A DNA stretch of 64,000 nucleotides from Adenanthera pavonina. Taxonomy: Eukaryota; Streptophyta; Magnoliopsida; Fabales; Fabaceae. A program made the translations under genes and the position numbers. Position 1 is the first letter of the stretch, and each line of letters opens with the position of its first letter. The stretch lies in assembly GCA_026686845.1 (NCBI GenBank), contig JAIVEN010000019.1:31996501-32060500 (forward strand), read 5' to 3'. The notes under the pieces were generated by a model that made no database searches, had not been told where the DNA came from, and worked only from the letters and a program-made list of their open reading frames with translations. Shown here piece by piece: positions 22,304 through 35,232 of this stretch.

Positions 22304-24670
22304 TCTTTACTTTCCAACTTTCCCAGGATCAAAGTCAGTGCTATCTATATAGAGAGAGAGAGAGCACACAAAAGACGCATTTAGATGCCCATGAAGTCAT
22401 GTGGTGACTCTTCTTTCGTTCAATGTGACAAGCAAAAGATGGCAACCTGGTCGGCTTAATTAAATGGTGGAATCTGACGGTGCGGCAGAACCCATTGGAG
22501 AATATATGTTAGTTTTCAGAATGCAGATGAAGTCGGGTGCGTGTGATTGGATGGTGAGAAAGCTTCTGGGATAGTTGAAAAGAGTGAACCATTACGAAAA
22601 GGTGTAGGATACAAAGTGAAATCGACGGGGGGTTTTTAAACCAACAAATCCTCAAATGAGTTCCCACTAGCTGTTTTAACGAATGATTACCAGTTCCGCG
22701 GCCTGCATCCCCAGACTGAAACGACGATTCTTTATTTGTGTGTGTGTGTATGTATATGTACATGTACTAACATATTCATTAATTTTTTCTTTCTAAATTA
22801 ACTATTGATAGATCTCTAATACTGCACATCACTTTTTGAGGTGGAGTCTAACTCAGCCTGTCACAAGGTAAGCTTTAAAAACCGAAGAAAGTAAATTTTA
22901 TTATATTTTATTTTAGTTGCATCTGCTTCATTCTAGTTCACATATCATTTTAAACGACAGCCAAGCAAGTTTTATACGTAATTGTTCAGCGTTTGTTGAT
23001 TATTATTTCTAATATATGTAGAATGTAAATTTATATGAACTCTCGTGAATATGTATCTTGTTTTCTAAAATTTATTATTAGTTGGGTTACGCAATATCAT
23101 TGTGTGATGTGTATATATACAGAAGTAGAACTGTTTTACTTGTTTTGATAGTTAAAATTTTCATAACAATATAAAAAAATAAATTCAATATAAGACATAA
23201 AATAGGGACATCATTGCTGCTGAAGTCATCGTACTTATCTGCGGTGCCCGCAAGCATTGCTTTGACCAAAAAGAAAAATACTACTAATTAAAAGATTCTA
23301 TAGTTTTCGGTTAAATTAATCTTCTGATTTTGACATTTTCTTATTGCATTCTTGATATGGGGGAAGCAACTGACTAGCTGTAAGCATTTTGAAACTCAGT
23401 AGATCCTTTAATAAACACAATCTACTGCTTAAAAAGATTCTTCATTTTTTTCTCTTTTGGATCAGTTTTTTCGTCTTTTCTTTATCTTTTTAATCTAAGG
23501 AACAGCTACATTTTAAAATAAATAGTCCATTTAATTTAATTACTAAAAAGAAATAATTAATGTAATGTAAATGATGTGAGAGTTGTAATGAAATGATAAT
23601 TATATAGGAATTTATTTAATATGATATTTAGATATGAGAGGATAATATTTATATTTTATTAAATAAAAAATATAGATGAATGAGAAAATACTATTTTGCC
23701 CTTGGTTAGGAAAAAAAACCTTGATTACTTCAAAAGGCTTTAAGCCAGAGGTCTTCGGCCTTTGAATTGCTTCAAAAGAAATTATTTTTCTCCACCTACA
23801 TCTCGTAATGCACGGTTTGCCTTAATTCAAAATTAAGAATCTTGATTTTTTTTTTTGTTTCTGTTCAGTTGCTTCAATATAACATCACACAATGCTTCAG
23901 CTTCGTATGTGATGAGAAGTTCCTATTTCATAGTCAACAAACACAGTAAAGCAGTTTGATCAGATCCCCTCGGTGATTATGGAAGGAACTACAAAACTAT
24001 ACGAGGCTTGCCCAAGTTATATGCATATACTCTCCCTTATTTCCAACCATTTCACGCATTCTTAAATTCTTCAAAAATAAGTCAAAAATCACATTTTTTA
24101 CTCCTATTTATTTTACATATTTTCATTATTCCAACACAAATTATAAGACAAGTCATTAAATGAATAAAAGACAAAAAAGATAAATCAATATATGACATTT
24201 TATATTATTGAACAAGAAAAAACCTTTAAAAACACCTTATAATATAAATTGAAGTATAGCTCTGTATAGTATTGAAACCTTAAATGTCCAATGGCACTTA
24301 TTTCTCAATTTTCTTTTATGGTTAATTAATTTGATCATGTACGTGCCCCTCGCCACGAGCAATGCAAAACATGGATCTTGATTGATAATTTTATATATAT
24401 ATATATATATAATTGGATAATTCCAATTAAGGAATGCTACAAGTCCACAGAACCATTTCTTTTATATACATTTCGTAATGAAAATTGATTTAACTAATTA
24501 AAAATGTGATCAACACACTGAATGTGAATGTAGCCATGCAGAATTTCACAGGGACCATGCTGATAAGAACTGTTGCAAATTCAAGCAACAATTTGCAAAT
24601 TAAAGACAGACATATCAAATCGTTCAGACTTTCACTTATTGGATTCTAACATCAAACAACGTAGTTGTCA
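22304..24670. other. Intergenic region, upstream of the NF-YB5-like gene
   Basis: A GA microsatellite at about 22351-22364 lies in the likely 5' leader/promoter of the NF-YB5-like gene, and a GT run lies at about 22737-22749. A TA run is at about 24391-24410. No gene seen; the small frames show no recognisable domain. Confidence 0.5.
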
Positions 24671-24675
24671 CAAAA

Positions 24676-25110
24676 ATGTGTGCTATACAATAAGATCTAG
24701 TTTCCTATCCTTCTTTGTTGTTGGTTCTATGTACTATAGTATTATACTAGATTTAATAATAGAGAACGTGATATGATATTTTTTACTTAACTTGTTGTAA
24801 TATGTTTTATGTTAATGATATAATTTTCAAGAAAAAAAATGATGATAATATACTATAGTTGATAATGAACCGCAAGGTACCTGTTTAGCTTACCAAACAC
24901 TTTGGCATAATGTGTACTATGTAATAAGATTTAGGTTTATCATCCATTTTTTTTATTGTTAGTTCTCTGTAATGTAGTATTTTGCTAGATTTAATAAGAG
25001 AGAATCTAATATGATTTTTTTCTTAATTTGTTGTAATATGTTTTTTGTAAAGTTAATGCAATTTTCTGGAAAAAATAAGGACTGTAATATGCTATAATTG
25101 GCCATGGACC
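24676..25110. repeat. Direct duplication of about 200 bp
   Basis: Two diverged copies start near 24676 and 24913. Shared words include ATAAGATCTAGTTT/ATAAGATTTAGGTT, CTAGATTTAATAA, GTTGTAATATGTTTT and GTAATATGCTATAATTG/ATAATATACTATAGTTG. Noncoding; an old segmental or element duplication. Confidence 0.7.
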
Positions 25111-25352
25111 ATCTTCTTATGCTATATATATTCACATGCTTGTTATGTAACTTATTGATATATCGATTTGTTAAGCATTAATTATTAATTAATACTATGT
25201 GCATTGGATTTGGAGGATCATCGTTAATGAATATGCTTTTAAACCAAGTTTCAACTGATGGGGAATTGACAAAGTTAATGGATTCTTCACTTGGAAGAGC
25301 TATCTCTAAATGGACCTGATAATATTCATATATGTTCTTATTGTACTAAATA

Positions 25353-25649
25353 CTCCCTCTGATCCCTATTATAAGGTGTTATTTAAAAAACTTGTCTGGT
25401 TTAAAATATAAGATGTTAAATAATAAATTTAATTTTAGTCTCAATTTTGCCCCTATTGAATGCTTTCATTACAAGTCTTAATTAATTTCTCTCTCCTCCT
25501 ACCATCATTATTAATTTAATGTATTTTTATTCTCTCCTTAAGGGTAAAATGGGAATGTCAATTTTTTTCCATTAATTTTATATTGTAACTAATTTTTCTT
25601 AATCTACGTGCAGTAGTTAAAAATATCTTATAATAGGAAATGGAGAAAG
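25353..25649. mobile_element. Stowaway-like (Tc1/mariner-type) MITE, 297 bp
   Basis: The left end is CTCCCTCTGATCCCTATTAT and the right end is its near-complement, ending GGAAATGGAGAAAG. Both ends are followed directly by TA (25351-25352 and 25650-25651), the expected target duplication. CTCCCTC termini with TA duplication are standard for plant mariner-type MITEs. No coding capacity. Confidence 0.82.
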
Positions 25650-25651
25650 TA

Positions 25652-27193
25652 TCATATAGTTATATAAAAGTTTATGGATTCTTAATCTCAATTAATAAAT
25701 ATACTATATGGATATTGTCCTGAGCTAAGAGTTTATCATAGGACAAAAACTAAAGAAAGGTACAATTGCAGGGGATGGTAGTTCAATCATTGTAACATTT
25801 GCCGTCGATTAGATAATAACAGCCTTTAAATAATTATTATCCATCTTATTGTGATTGTTAACATAAGATTTTTTATACCTATCAATAAAATCATTAAATA
25901 ATCTAAATTATGTAAAATCTAATATTATATATATTTTTCTGATTTAAAATATAAGTTATAAAAATTTCATCATCTGATTTGAATTTTAAATAAAATTTCT
26001 ATAATTGAATTTGAAAATCAAATAAACTAATTTAATTCAACTAATATTAAGAATCTAAAATTTTAATTGCGTGTCACTGAAAACCCATTTAAACTGCTAG
26101 ATTTGAAGGCTTGGGTTTTCAAAAGTTGGTCTCACTAAAAGTGGGCTAACCCACCTCAAACATGTTTAGAATTTCTTTTTTCTTCTTTTGACCAATTACA
26201 TGTTTAGAATTAAAACCAACTAAATTCACTGCTATTTTCTTTTTTTGGTAAACTGCAACGACGTAATTTAAATTATACATGAAACACTGAATATCTTGAC
26301 TCGAGGAATTTGGAGTGAAAAGAAAATTGTATGTTATGTTTTTTTAAACCAAATAAAGAAAGAGGAGCCATTTACTTTTGGATGTGTCAAATTTTGGAGT
26401 TGGTGTCAATTGTCATATGATCCTCCTAGGGTGATTTAATTTATTAGATCTGTTAGCTTTCAAAATATGTTTTTATTTATTATGATTATATCATTGTGAT
26501 TGGTCTAAGTTTCTTGAATTTAGTCCTAAATGAAATAAATAAATTTAAGACAAAGAAAGAGAGGAAAAAAATATATGAGATTCACCTTCCTGTTGTAGAC
26601 TATACACTCAATTTTATACTTTTTTTTTATTTGTATCCATATTTATTTTCTGTTTTTATGAGATAAAAGGCGGAGGAGGAGTCTATGAATCATTGGGGAA
26701 CGGAAATTAAATCCTCCAGATTTAAAACTCATTAAATATTTAGTCTCAAATATTCTCTTTTTTTTTCGTATTTTTACCAAAAAAAGTTAAAAATTAAGAA
26801 TGTGATCTCTAATTTTTTTTTTGTTGAGCTGATCTCTGATTCATTTTGTGTTGATGGATTAGGGGCTGGCCTAAATTTGGTGTAAAAAAGATAACAAATT
26901 TTCATGTATAATAAATAATTTAAGCACGATTCATATTATTATTATTATTATTATTACTATTACTATTAATAACACATTGCTGATGAATCTTTAACAAAGA
27001 ATCAAAGAAAGGACATGCCCTTAAAAATAGTCACTGAGTGAGGAGGATCTTCGTCGACGCACAGTTCACAGATTGCAGCGGGATGAATCTCATAAGCCAC
27101 GTGTCACTATGTCTTTGCACGCGCCCATCGCGCGTGGGAATATCACTTCCCTGACTCTCAACAGACCGCATCTTCTCTCTCCAAACTCTCCTA
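25652..27193. other. Intergenic region
   Basis: No gene seen. An ATT microsatellite lies at about 26934-26968. AT-rich up to the promoter of the ELM2/SANT gene. Confidence 0.5.
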
Positions 27194-27210
27194 ATAATAT
27201 TATCATCACT

Positions 27211-27248
27211 CCTCCCCTCCCTCTCTCCTCTCCTCTCCTCTCCTCTCC
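27211..27248. repeat. CCTCT microsatellite in the leader/promoter of the ELM2/SANT gene
   Basis: Runs of CTCTC/TCTCCTC pyrimidine repeats lie about 110 bp before the upstream ATG at 27360. Pyrimidine tracts are common in plant 5' leaders; no specific role is claimed. Confidence 0.7.
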
Positions 27249-27359
27249 AAGCAAGGGAAAACAAAAAAAGCGTCTTCGTTTTTCACATTTTCTGTTTCTC
27301 GTATACTTTCATTCCTTCGACTGCTCATCACACTTCTCCTCAATTCACCCTTCGTAGCC

Positions 27360-27380
27360 ATGGAAGCCCAGCTTTCTTAA
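27360..27380 (+). promoter_or_regulatory. Short upstream ORF (6 codons) in a probable 5' leader exon
   Basis: ATG GAA GCC CAG CTT TCT TAA is closely followed by a good splice donor (CGCAG|GTAAAA, exon end 27385). If this is the leader exon of the gene whose coding starts at 28740, the transcript carries a minimal upstream ORF that could lower translation. Leader exon assignment is inference. Confidence 0.4.
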
Positions 27381-28739
27381 CGCAGGTAAAAATCCTCCTG
27401 TCTCTCTGATATGTCTTCACTAGTTCGTATGCCTATGTGTGTTACTTCCTCTCACCTCTATGTGCTCACCTTTTCTTTGTTTTCAATCCATGAGTTGCCA
27501 ATCGGTGTATAACCATGATGACCCATTGTCTCAGGTTCGCTTCTCTACGTTGCTATCACTTGTTTCTTCATCTTCCATAGAGGTAACACACTAAGGATCT
27601 TTTTTATTTCCCTTCTGTTTCCGCTCTGTGTCTTCATGTATTGTGCTTTGCTTGTTGAACGACTTTGATGCAATTGTAAATGCGTTTTTGACAACTTTTC
27701 GTCCTGAAAAAGAGTCGAATTGTCTCGGATCATATTGGAATTCTCACCGGGAACCGGTGGATGTTCTTGTCTTTTTTCTCCTTGCTTTTATTTTCCTTCG
27801 TTATTTTCGTCATTTTCTTATTTGTTTGTTGTAACAGTCGGGTTTGGGGCATGAATATCGCTGGTTTTATGGAGAATATTGCTTTTGGCATTCGAGAATA
27901 ATGTGCCTGATGGACTTTCATGCATTTTCTTAACTCTTCGACTTAGGATGGATGTCGGCTTTCTCTCGTTTCCTATTTTGGTTCGGGAAGTGGATCTACT
28001 TTATTACTTCGTTCTGAGTTTTCATTTCGGTGCTCAAGTTTCTCTTTTTTATTTTCTTTGTTTAGTTTTTCTGGCGTCACTTGCTTCCCGCAATATCTCA
28101 ACTCAATAGTATGGTATTTGGATATATTGCAGGTTTTCTCTTGGTGTCGTGGGTTCATATAAACTTGGAATATCTTCCTCACTAGGTTTATTAAGTTTTT
28201 TCTTTCCCTCAAATGCTATTGTTGCTTAATTTGGGACATTTGTACTTCGGGAGTAGGCGTATAGTCCATGCTTCTTTCTCTCCCCTTTTTTTTAATTACT
28301 GTGACTAATATTGACCAGAGTACTCTGACTTTTATCATTAGTTTAGATTTCTCTATATTTTGCTGATTAGCGCTTGTAATAATGAGAACTGAAACTGATT
28401 GTCTTGCTATTTTATTCTAAATCCTGCTGGACCATTTTGTTGAAACACAACACTAACAATGGCTGGCAAATCTCTCTTGTGAAATGCAACATTCTTGACA
28501 TAGGTGGTGTAGCTTCATCCTAACTACACTGTTTCTCTTGTCAGTTCATTTAGAAAACATCATCTAGTTGAGAATCTAAAATCTGCACTTTCTAGTGATG
28601 ATGGTCTTTATACAAAGAGAAGAGAAAATTCAATTCAGTCTTAAATCCAACTCTTGTTCCGTCCCAACCACATTCAGGAGAAGTATATCTTGTGCATATT
28701 CTCTCTAAATATGCTTGATTTTCATGATAGGTGGACACA

Positions 28740-31700
28740 ATGCAAGTTAATAACCTTGTAGATTGCATTGAGAAGCAAGCTGATGAGCAATCACTTTCTC
28801 CAGAAAGCTCTGGTGCTTATAATGTTTCTGGTAATCCAGACATATTTCCTCGTGTGGGAGAGCAGTATCAGGTTGAAATTCCATCATTAATTTCAGAATC
28901 TGATTACTTGTTTCAAAAGAACTCATTGGATCCGGAAAGCACAGCAAGTAACCCCCATGAATCTCTAGTAGGGTTATCCATACCTGTAACTTGGATTCAG
29001 GGTGAAGTACAGGGGGAAGATGCATGCAAGTTAATTGACGTAATCAATAATGTTGAAAATTCAAAGCTAGGATGCATCAAAGAGACCCAAAATAGTTTGA
29101 ACAATAATGAACCACCTACACCCAGGGCCATTGACAGTACATTGATCAAGACGGAGAAATTGGGAGAATCTGGAAACTCCAGTGTGCAGCAGATGCATGA
29201 GAAGCATAAAGGCAAAGGCATGTCTCTTGTCCCTGGTTCCTCAAGTAACACCTGGAATGAAATAGAAGAGGCCAGTTTCATACTTGGCTTGTATATATTT
29301 GGGAAAAACCTTGTTCAAGTGAAAAGATTCATTGGCAATAAGAACATGGGGGATATATTGTCCTTCTATTATGGGAAATTTTATAGGACTGACAGACACC
29401 AAAGGTGGTCAGAATGTAGAAAAATGAGAAGCAGAAAATGCATTTATGGACAGAAGATTTTCACAGGAGCAAGGCAACAAGAGCTTTTATCTCGTTTACT
29501 TCCCAATGTATCAGAGGAATGCCGTGATAATTTACTCAAGGTACTAACTGAAATTCTTCCTAAGTTTCTGTTTCCTCAATTCCATCTTTTCCATGTCTCC
29601 AATATGTAGGATAATTCGTGGTCAATTTATACTTACGGACAGATTGCCATTACAGAGGATATTATCCTTGCCTCTGTTCATTGTATTACTACACAAATAA
29701 CCGACAAAACCCTTCATGCACGTTTTACCAATGCACCACTGAAATAACTCTTCTCATGGAATTTCTTTTCATGATTACAAGTTGTCATAATAGATCCATT
29801 TCTTGACCTTGCGTCGTGTAAAATCTGGAGGAAGGGATAAGCTCATCATGTAAATTTATCATTGGTAGCTGTGCCTAGTGGTTGTCAAATGCATAACTTG
29901 TAATATCAATTTCTAGTTGCCTATTGAGTTAGTGTGCTGCTAACAGGCATTCTCAATATACTTTGAAGTTCTTGATGTCTCACCACTTTAATAGATTAGT
30001 CTTTGCGTCAATTATGCTTATTAACTATGCAGGATCAAAACCATCTTAGCTACTCTGGTGCCTATTAATTCATCATCATGTTATTACTAATAGCACTTTT
30101 CATAGGTGTCTAAGGCATTTACAGAGGGAAAAATACTTCTTGAAGATTATGTCTTATCTGTAAAAGCTTCCGTTGGGTTGAATGCTCTTATTGAGGCAGT
30201 AGGAATTGGTAAAGGAAAAGATCTTACAGGTATCAATGCAGACTCCTTGAAGCCCACTCAGATGCTTCCTGTCCGCCCAGAAATACCAGTTGGCAAGGCA
30301 TGCTCCACGCTTAAACCTGAAGAAATAATAACCTTTCTTACAGGTAACTTCAGATTAAGTAAAGCTCGATCAGGTGATCTCTTCTGGGAAGCTGTTTGGC
30401 CTCGTTTACTTGCCAGAGGTTGGCACTCTGAACAGCCTGGCAGTCATAATTATGATATTGCTTCTAAGAATTCTCTGGTCTTTCTTGTCCCTGGAGTTAA
30501 AAAGTTTTCGAGGAAGCTAGTGAAGGGAAATCACTATTTTAATTCTGTTAGTGATGTACTGGGTAAAGTTGCTTCTAATCCTCGGCTAATTGAGCTTGAG
30601 ACAGCAGTAGATAACGATTGCACAAGCAAGGAGGGAAATGGGCGGACAAAAGAAACAAATCTGGACCAGGAGAGTTCCCCTGATCAGCAGCGCCATTGCT
30701 ATCTCAAGCCACGGACTCCAAATCGTATTACTAATGTAAGGAAGTTTACTGTTGTTGACACAAGTATGACAGTGGAAAAGACAACAGAGATAAGAGAACT
30801 CAGAAGCTTACCATTAGGAGTATTAGAAACTTCATCTGAGAATGATTCTGATAATGAGGAAACTTCAGAGGAGCAAACAACTGAGTCTGACCCCGTCAAT
30901 GCCATATGCACTCTTCGGAAGAAGATTGATTTTCCCAAGGTCACCAAATGTAGCATTGGTAAAATAGCCTTTTCTGGCATAAATGGCATTGAGAATAATC
31001 CCTCAAGAGAGTACCTTCCAGTGAGTGGCAGAGGTTCTACTAATTTGTCTACAGCCTTCAAGGACCAGAAGACAGATTTGTTGAATAACACAAAAAGAAA
31101 AGCTATGAAGTGCCAATCAAACTGGGGAGTGGTGCCTGATAACAAAAATGTACTAATGCCTGTTACAAAAAAACGAAGGAGGCTAACTGCCTGTACCCAT
31201 GCAGAGAGAAACTGTAGCACTGCTGATATTTTTGTGGCTCCCAGAATAAAACCAGAGGAGGCAAGTTGCCATCGTGACAACTCAAAATCTAGCAAGACTC
31301 TTTCACCAGAAAATCTGGCGCAGGAGAATAAGATGTTAGCAGATCTTCCAGCCATGGAGAAGAAGACATTAGCAGATCCGATGTCAAATGGCAGCTTAAT
31401 AATCAATAGAGAAGCTGTTCCTGCCACTAGTTCTCCAACAACTGGGGAGCAAAGCACGAAATCCCTGCGACGGACAGTGATTGACCTTAACTTACCTGTT
31501 TCACCCGATGAAGGTGATGAGTCTTTTGTAAATGAAATGTCCGAGGCACAACAAAATAACACAAGGAAGGTATTAGATGATCACAGTGCAAGAACAATCT
31601 CCCAACTAGTGGATAACTTTCAGCATCAGTCTGAAAATGCCCGGAGACAAAGCACACGAAACCGCCCACTGACAACAAAAGTTCTGGAAGCCTTTGCCTT

Positions 31701-31926
31701 TGGATATCTAGACAGAAAGGAGAGGCGGAAAAGTAGGGATTATCCCTTTGATGGTTCAATATCAAGACCTTCCCGACGTCCCTGCAATAAAGTGACAACT
31801 GAGTTTACTAGTAGCAATGGGCCGAATTTCCAAACAGGGGAACGAGCAAATGGTATGTTTGATGACAATGGCAAGGGGAAGGGAAATAATTTGTTAAGAA
31901 CATGCTTCCAGTCTTATGAAGGGTAA
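28740..31926 (+). CDS. ELM2/SANT-domain nuclear protein (At2g47820-like)
   Basis: Coding exons are 28740-29540 (267 codons) and 30106-31926 (606 codons and stop), joined in phase 0 by a GT-AG intron: 873 residues. Residues about 37-55 (VGEQYQVEIPSL) are the ELM2-like motif. Residues about 172-225 form the SANT-like region (W-x-E-x-E...FGKNLVQVKRFI...SFYYGKFY). This pairing is typical of chromatin co-repressor subunits; plant relatives were annotated as arginine-glutamate dipeptide repeat proteins. A basic KKRRR cluster at 622-626 is a likely nuclear signal. DLNLP at 727-731 is a DLN-type EAR repression motif. The rest is mostly disordered and Ser/Glu-rich. An ATG-less acceptor at 28731 means the first in-frame ATG is 28740; a 5' leader intron (27386-28730) is inferred. 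Exact function unknown; a transcriptional repressor role is inference. Confidence 0.85.
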
Positions 31927-33014
31927 AGAGTCCTACGTTTTCATGTTTCTGGCTGGACTCAGCTTGAGAATCGTTTTTCTGTGAGTCTGCGAGCTGGAAG
32001 AATGATCACAAGTTTTCAATGCCATGGTAACATGTGACAAAAAAAGGAATTGAGAGTTTTTTTTATTTTTACGGAGGCTCCTGTATATGCACAGTAATAG
32101 GAAACTACAACAGAGTAAATCCCTCTTGAGCTCAGCAGCATCAATGAAAGCTTTCAAATCCTTGAAAGTTTGTACATGTCTCTAAGTTCTCATTCGCAAT
32201 GCATAAATAGAATATACAGCAAGCCAATGCAGATTATAGCTGTAGTTTGCTTTGTGACATGGTAAATAGAAGAAATGCTTAAAGGGTAGATGTTTAGCGT
32301 GTTCGATTCTGTCAAATGATGACAGAACAGAGGAAAATGAAGCAGTTAGCAGAAGGCTTTTCCCCCATTTGAGTGTGTTCTCTTAATTATTATTTGTACA
32401 TGCAGCACATATGAAGTGATTTCCGTTCGTAGTGGGTTATTAATTCACTTGACTCTGCTTTATCGCTTTCAATTTCACCAAGCATCGTTGTTATGTTCAT
32501 TGTTTGCGCTAAATAGCTGATGCTTGGAGGGAAAGGAAGAGATGAGACATGTCGATTCAGGAGAATGGTACTGACAAGAAAAGACCTCATTCAAAATGTT
32601 ACTGCTCGGTGGTGAATTCAAAAGAATCCTTAATGTAGCAGATGAACCATTAAAATTCCAACTTTCTCAACCATCCGTAATACTGGAAATTTGTTCATGG
32701 ATTGTGGATATCAGTTAGAATTATGGAAAGTTCTTGAGATTTTACTGACCATCAGCTCCCGAGATGTATTTACCTTCTTAGCTTGTAGCGCTTTTACGAG
32801 TTAGCGTCATAGATATACATATACAGCACCCAATAAATTTTAGTATAGGGAATGGGGATATAAATATTCGTATACATATAATCATTTATATGTGCTTCTG
32901 CATTTTCTTGGTCTAATTACTCTAACAACATTTTTATACTTCCTTAAATCTATGATACAAGTAACGTTTCAGAGATTTCATACATACTAAGGAAAGAAAT
33001 TACAAGTTGATTAA
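31927..33014. other. 3' flank of the ELM2/SANT gene
   Basis: Probably contains the 3' untranslated region to about 32200; an AATAAA-like word could not be chosen with confidence. Nothing else recognised. Confidence 0.45.
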
Positions 33015-33626
33015 GAGCCCATTTAAAAAATCGTTGGTAGCTTCAAACCTAAGTTTGAAAACTTCATTTTAACCTAACATGCTGTTTGGCTCATTTTTAA
33101 ACTTCATTTTGTAAACTTACTTTTATTTCTATACCAATATTTGGCCAACGGACCAGGTAAGATACTTTTAGATTTGCAAGTGTTCTTTTGTTCTACAGTT
33201 AATTTACCAAACTTAGTGCTTGTTTGGTTTGCAAAATGCAAACCAAACTGTACTTTCTAACCATCATTTTCTCCTTTTTCATCCAAACAGTTTTTCAGTA
33301 AATTTCTCTACTTTTATCTTAGTGCCCGTTTGGTTTGTCTTTTTATAAAAGTACTTTTAGAATAACCACAGTTTACAAAAATGAAGTTTGGATAAAAGTA
33401 AAGAAGTTTACTGAAAAACTGTTTGGATGAAAAAGAAGAAAATGATGGTTAGAAAGTACAGTTTAGTTTGGGAAAATGAAAACCAAACAGGCACTTAGTC
33501 TTACAATAAAAAATATTCAAATATAAATCACGTTACAACAAATTTATTGTTTTTTCTAAAGTTCATTTTAGTAAACTTCATTTTGTTCTAATTTAAGTTT
33601 GCAAACTTAAAACAAAGCGGGAACTC
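33015..33626. mobile_element. MITE carrying a nested second MITE
   Basis: The outer element begins GAGCCCATTTAA and ends near GGGAACTC (complement GAGTTCCC). It matches the shorter relative at about 18392-18665 on both sides of the inner insertion (33212-33498). Outer termini are weakly conserved, so the boundaries are approximate. Noncoding. Confidence 0.55.
33217..33493. mobile_element. Foldback MITE, about 100-bp inverted arms, CTTAG duplication
   Basis: The arms at 33217-33318 and about 33393-33493 are near-perfect complements over about 100 bp. Both contain ACTGTACTTTCTAACCATCA or its complement. The ends are TGCTTGTTTGG and CCAAACAGGCA. The 5-bp CTTAG occurs directly outside both ends (33212-33216, 33494-33498). 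The related element at 18.4 kb lacks this segment, confirming insertion. The class (hAT-, Mutator- or Harbinger-derived) is not certain. Confidence 0.8.
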
Positions 33627-35232
33627 ATTAAATTTGTCCCAAAAAAAATATAGTCCTTTCCACTGTTGCCCTAATGAATGCATTAACTTCTAATTACTTC
33701 TTCTCTCGCTTCTTAATTAAAGTTAAGGACAAAATAGAAAAAAAAATCATTAATACATTATAGAATATCTAAACATAACTTAAATTTTGGATCAAAATAA
33801 TTTTTTGAAACATGACTTGTGAAGTGGAGGAGTATTTAAGAAAGAAGCACTAAGAGATTTTATTTGCAAATTATTATGAATATTTTATTTATGCATGTAA
33901 TTTAATTTTATTGTCTAAACCTTAAAATCTCAAAGGAATCCTATTTTATTATCAAAATTTGAAATAGATAGACTGATGCCAAAAGTAACGGATAACTACA
34001 TATTTATAAATATGATATACATATCATGTCATGTTATATTAAATATTGGATAGGATTAGGTCTAGTTTCTTTTTAGTATCCATGTAATATAGGATCTTAG
34101 TTATCTTAATTTTCACAACAAAATAGCCCAAATAAAATGAAGTACAATCTACTGTAAATATATATATACACACACACACACATAAGACCACACACACACA
34201 CACACACATATATATGGTCTTCTGTATGCGTGCTTGCATTTTTTTTCTTTCCTCTTTCGAGGCAGGAGCTAGCCTTGTGAATTTTTTTTTTTCAAAAGAT
34301 TATTTAGATTTTTTGTTTGGTACAAAATCTTTTTAAAGATTATTAGTTGATTACCTTTGATCCACATATACGGTAAGACACGTTCTGATATATTTGATAT
34401 CACAAATTTAAAAATTGGAATATATTGGTATGAGAAATATACATATAAAATATGTATATATTTAATAAATTAATGAAGTAAAAATAAAAATGTAATTTTT
34501 TAAATTTTAAATAAGTATTTCAAAAATAATATAATGATATTTAAAATAAAAAAAACCAAAAAGTGAATTTTTTTTTGTAAGATTATAAGTTATTTTAGAA
34601 CTTTTTAAAGGAGAAAAAATAAAAATACGTAAAGATAATATGATATATCTATCGTATTTAACACATTGGATATCGATACGTTTTCAATATCAAATTGAAT
34701 TTATTATTTAGTTTTGACGCTTGATTTAATATATTTATGTTTTGATAAAATTTATGTAAAACTTTTTTAAAAGGAGTCCATTTATGTAAAACTTTTCTTA
34801 AAATGAGTCAATTCAATCAATAAAAAGAATCATATTTTGATTAAATAATATTAAATAATGTGAAGAATATAATTTTTCTTGTTATTTAAATCCTAATTAT
34901 TATCTTTTTTTAACAATTATTTAATATTCGATACTCCTCAATGAGAATGAGCTCCATTAGGAGTAGCTCTCTTAAGTTAATATAATATTTTTCATCCACA
35001 AGAATAAGATTTGAACTATTAACTTGATTTAAGAGAAATTGAATCCTTTCTATCCCACTCAATATTAAAACTAGGTTTAACACTAAATTGAAGGGGTTAC
35101 CCTCACTTACTTGTATAATCTAAACTAGCTATAACAATAAATTTAGATTCTTGGAATCTAAAACCAATGGACAAGGCTGAATCTCCTCACTGAGTGTACT
35201 TCCACAACAATTTTTGACAACATACTTGTACC
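33627..35232. other. AT-rich intergenic stretch
   Basis: No gene seen. A compound TA/CA microsatellite lies at about 34157-34214. A GGAGGAGTA word at about 33822 may be one end of a decayed mariner-type MITE. Confidence 0.5.
34157..34214. repeat. Compound TA/CA microsatellite
   Basis: TATATA, then (CA) repeats, a short ATAAGAC break, more (CA) repeats, then TATATA. The short frame across it on the other strand is an artefact. Confidence 0.9.
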
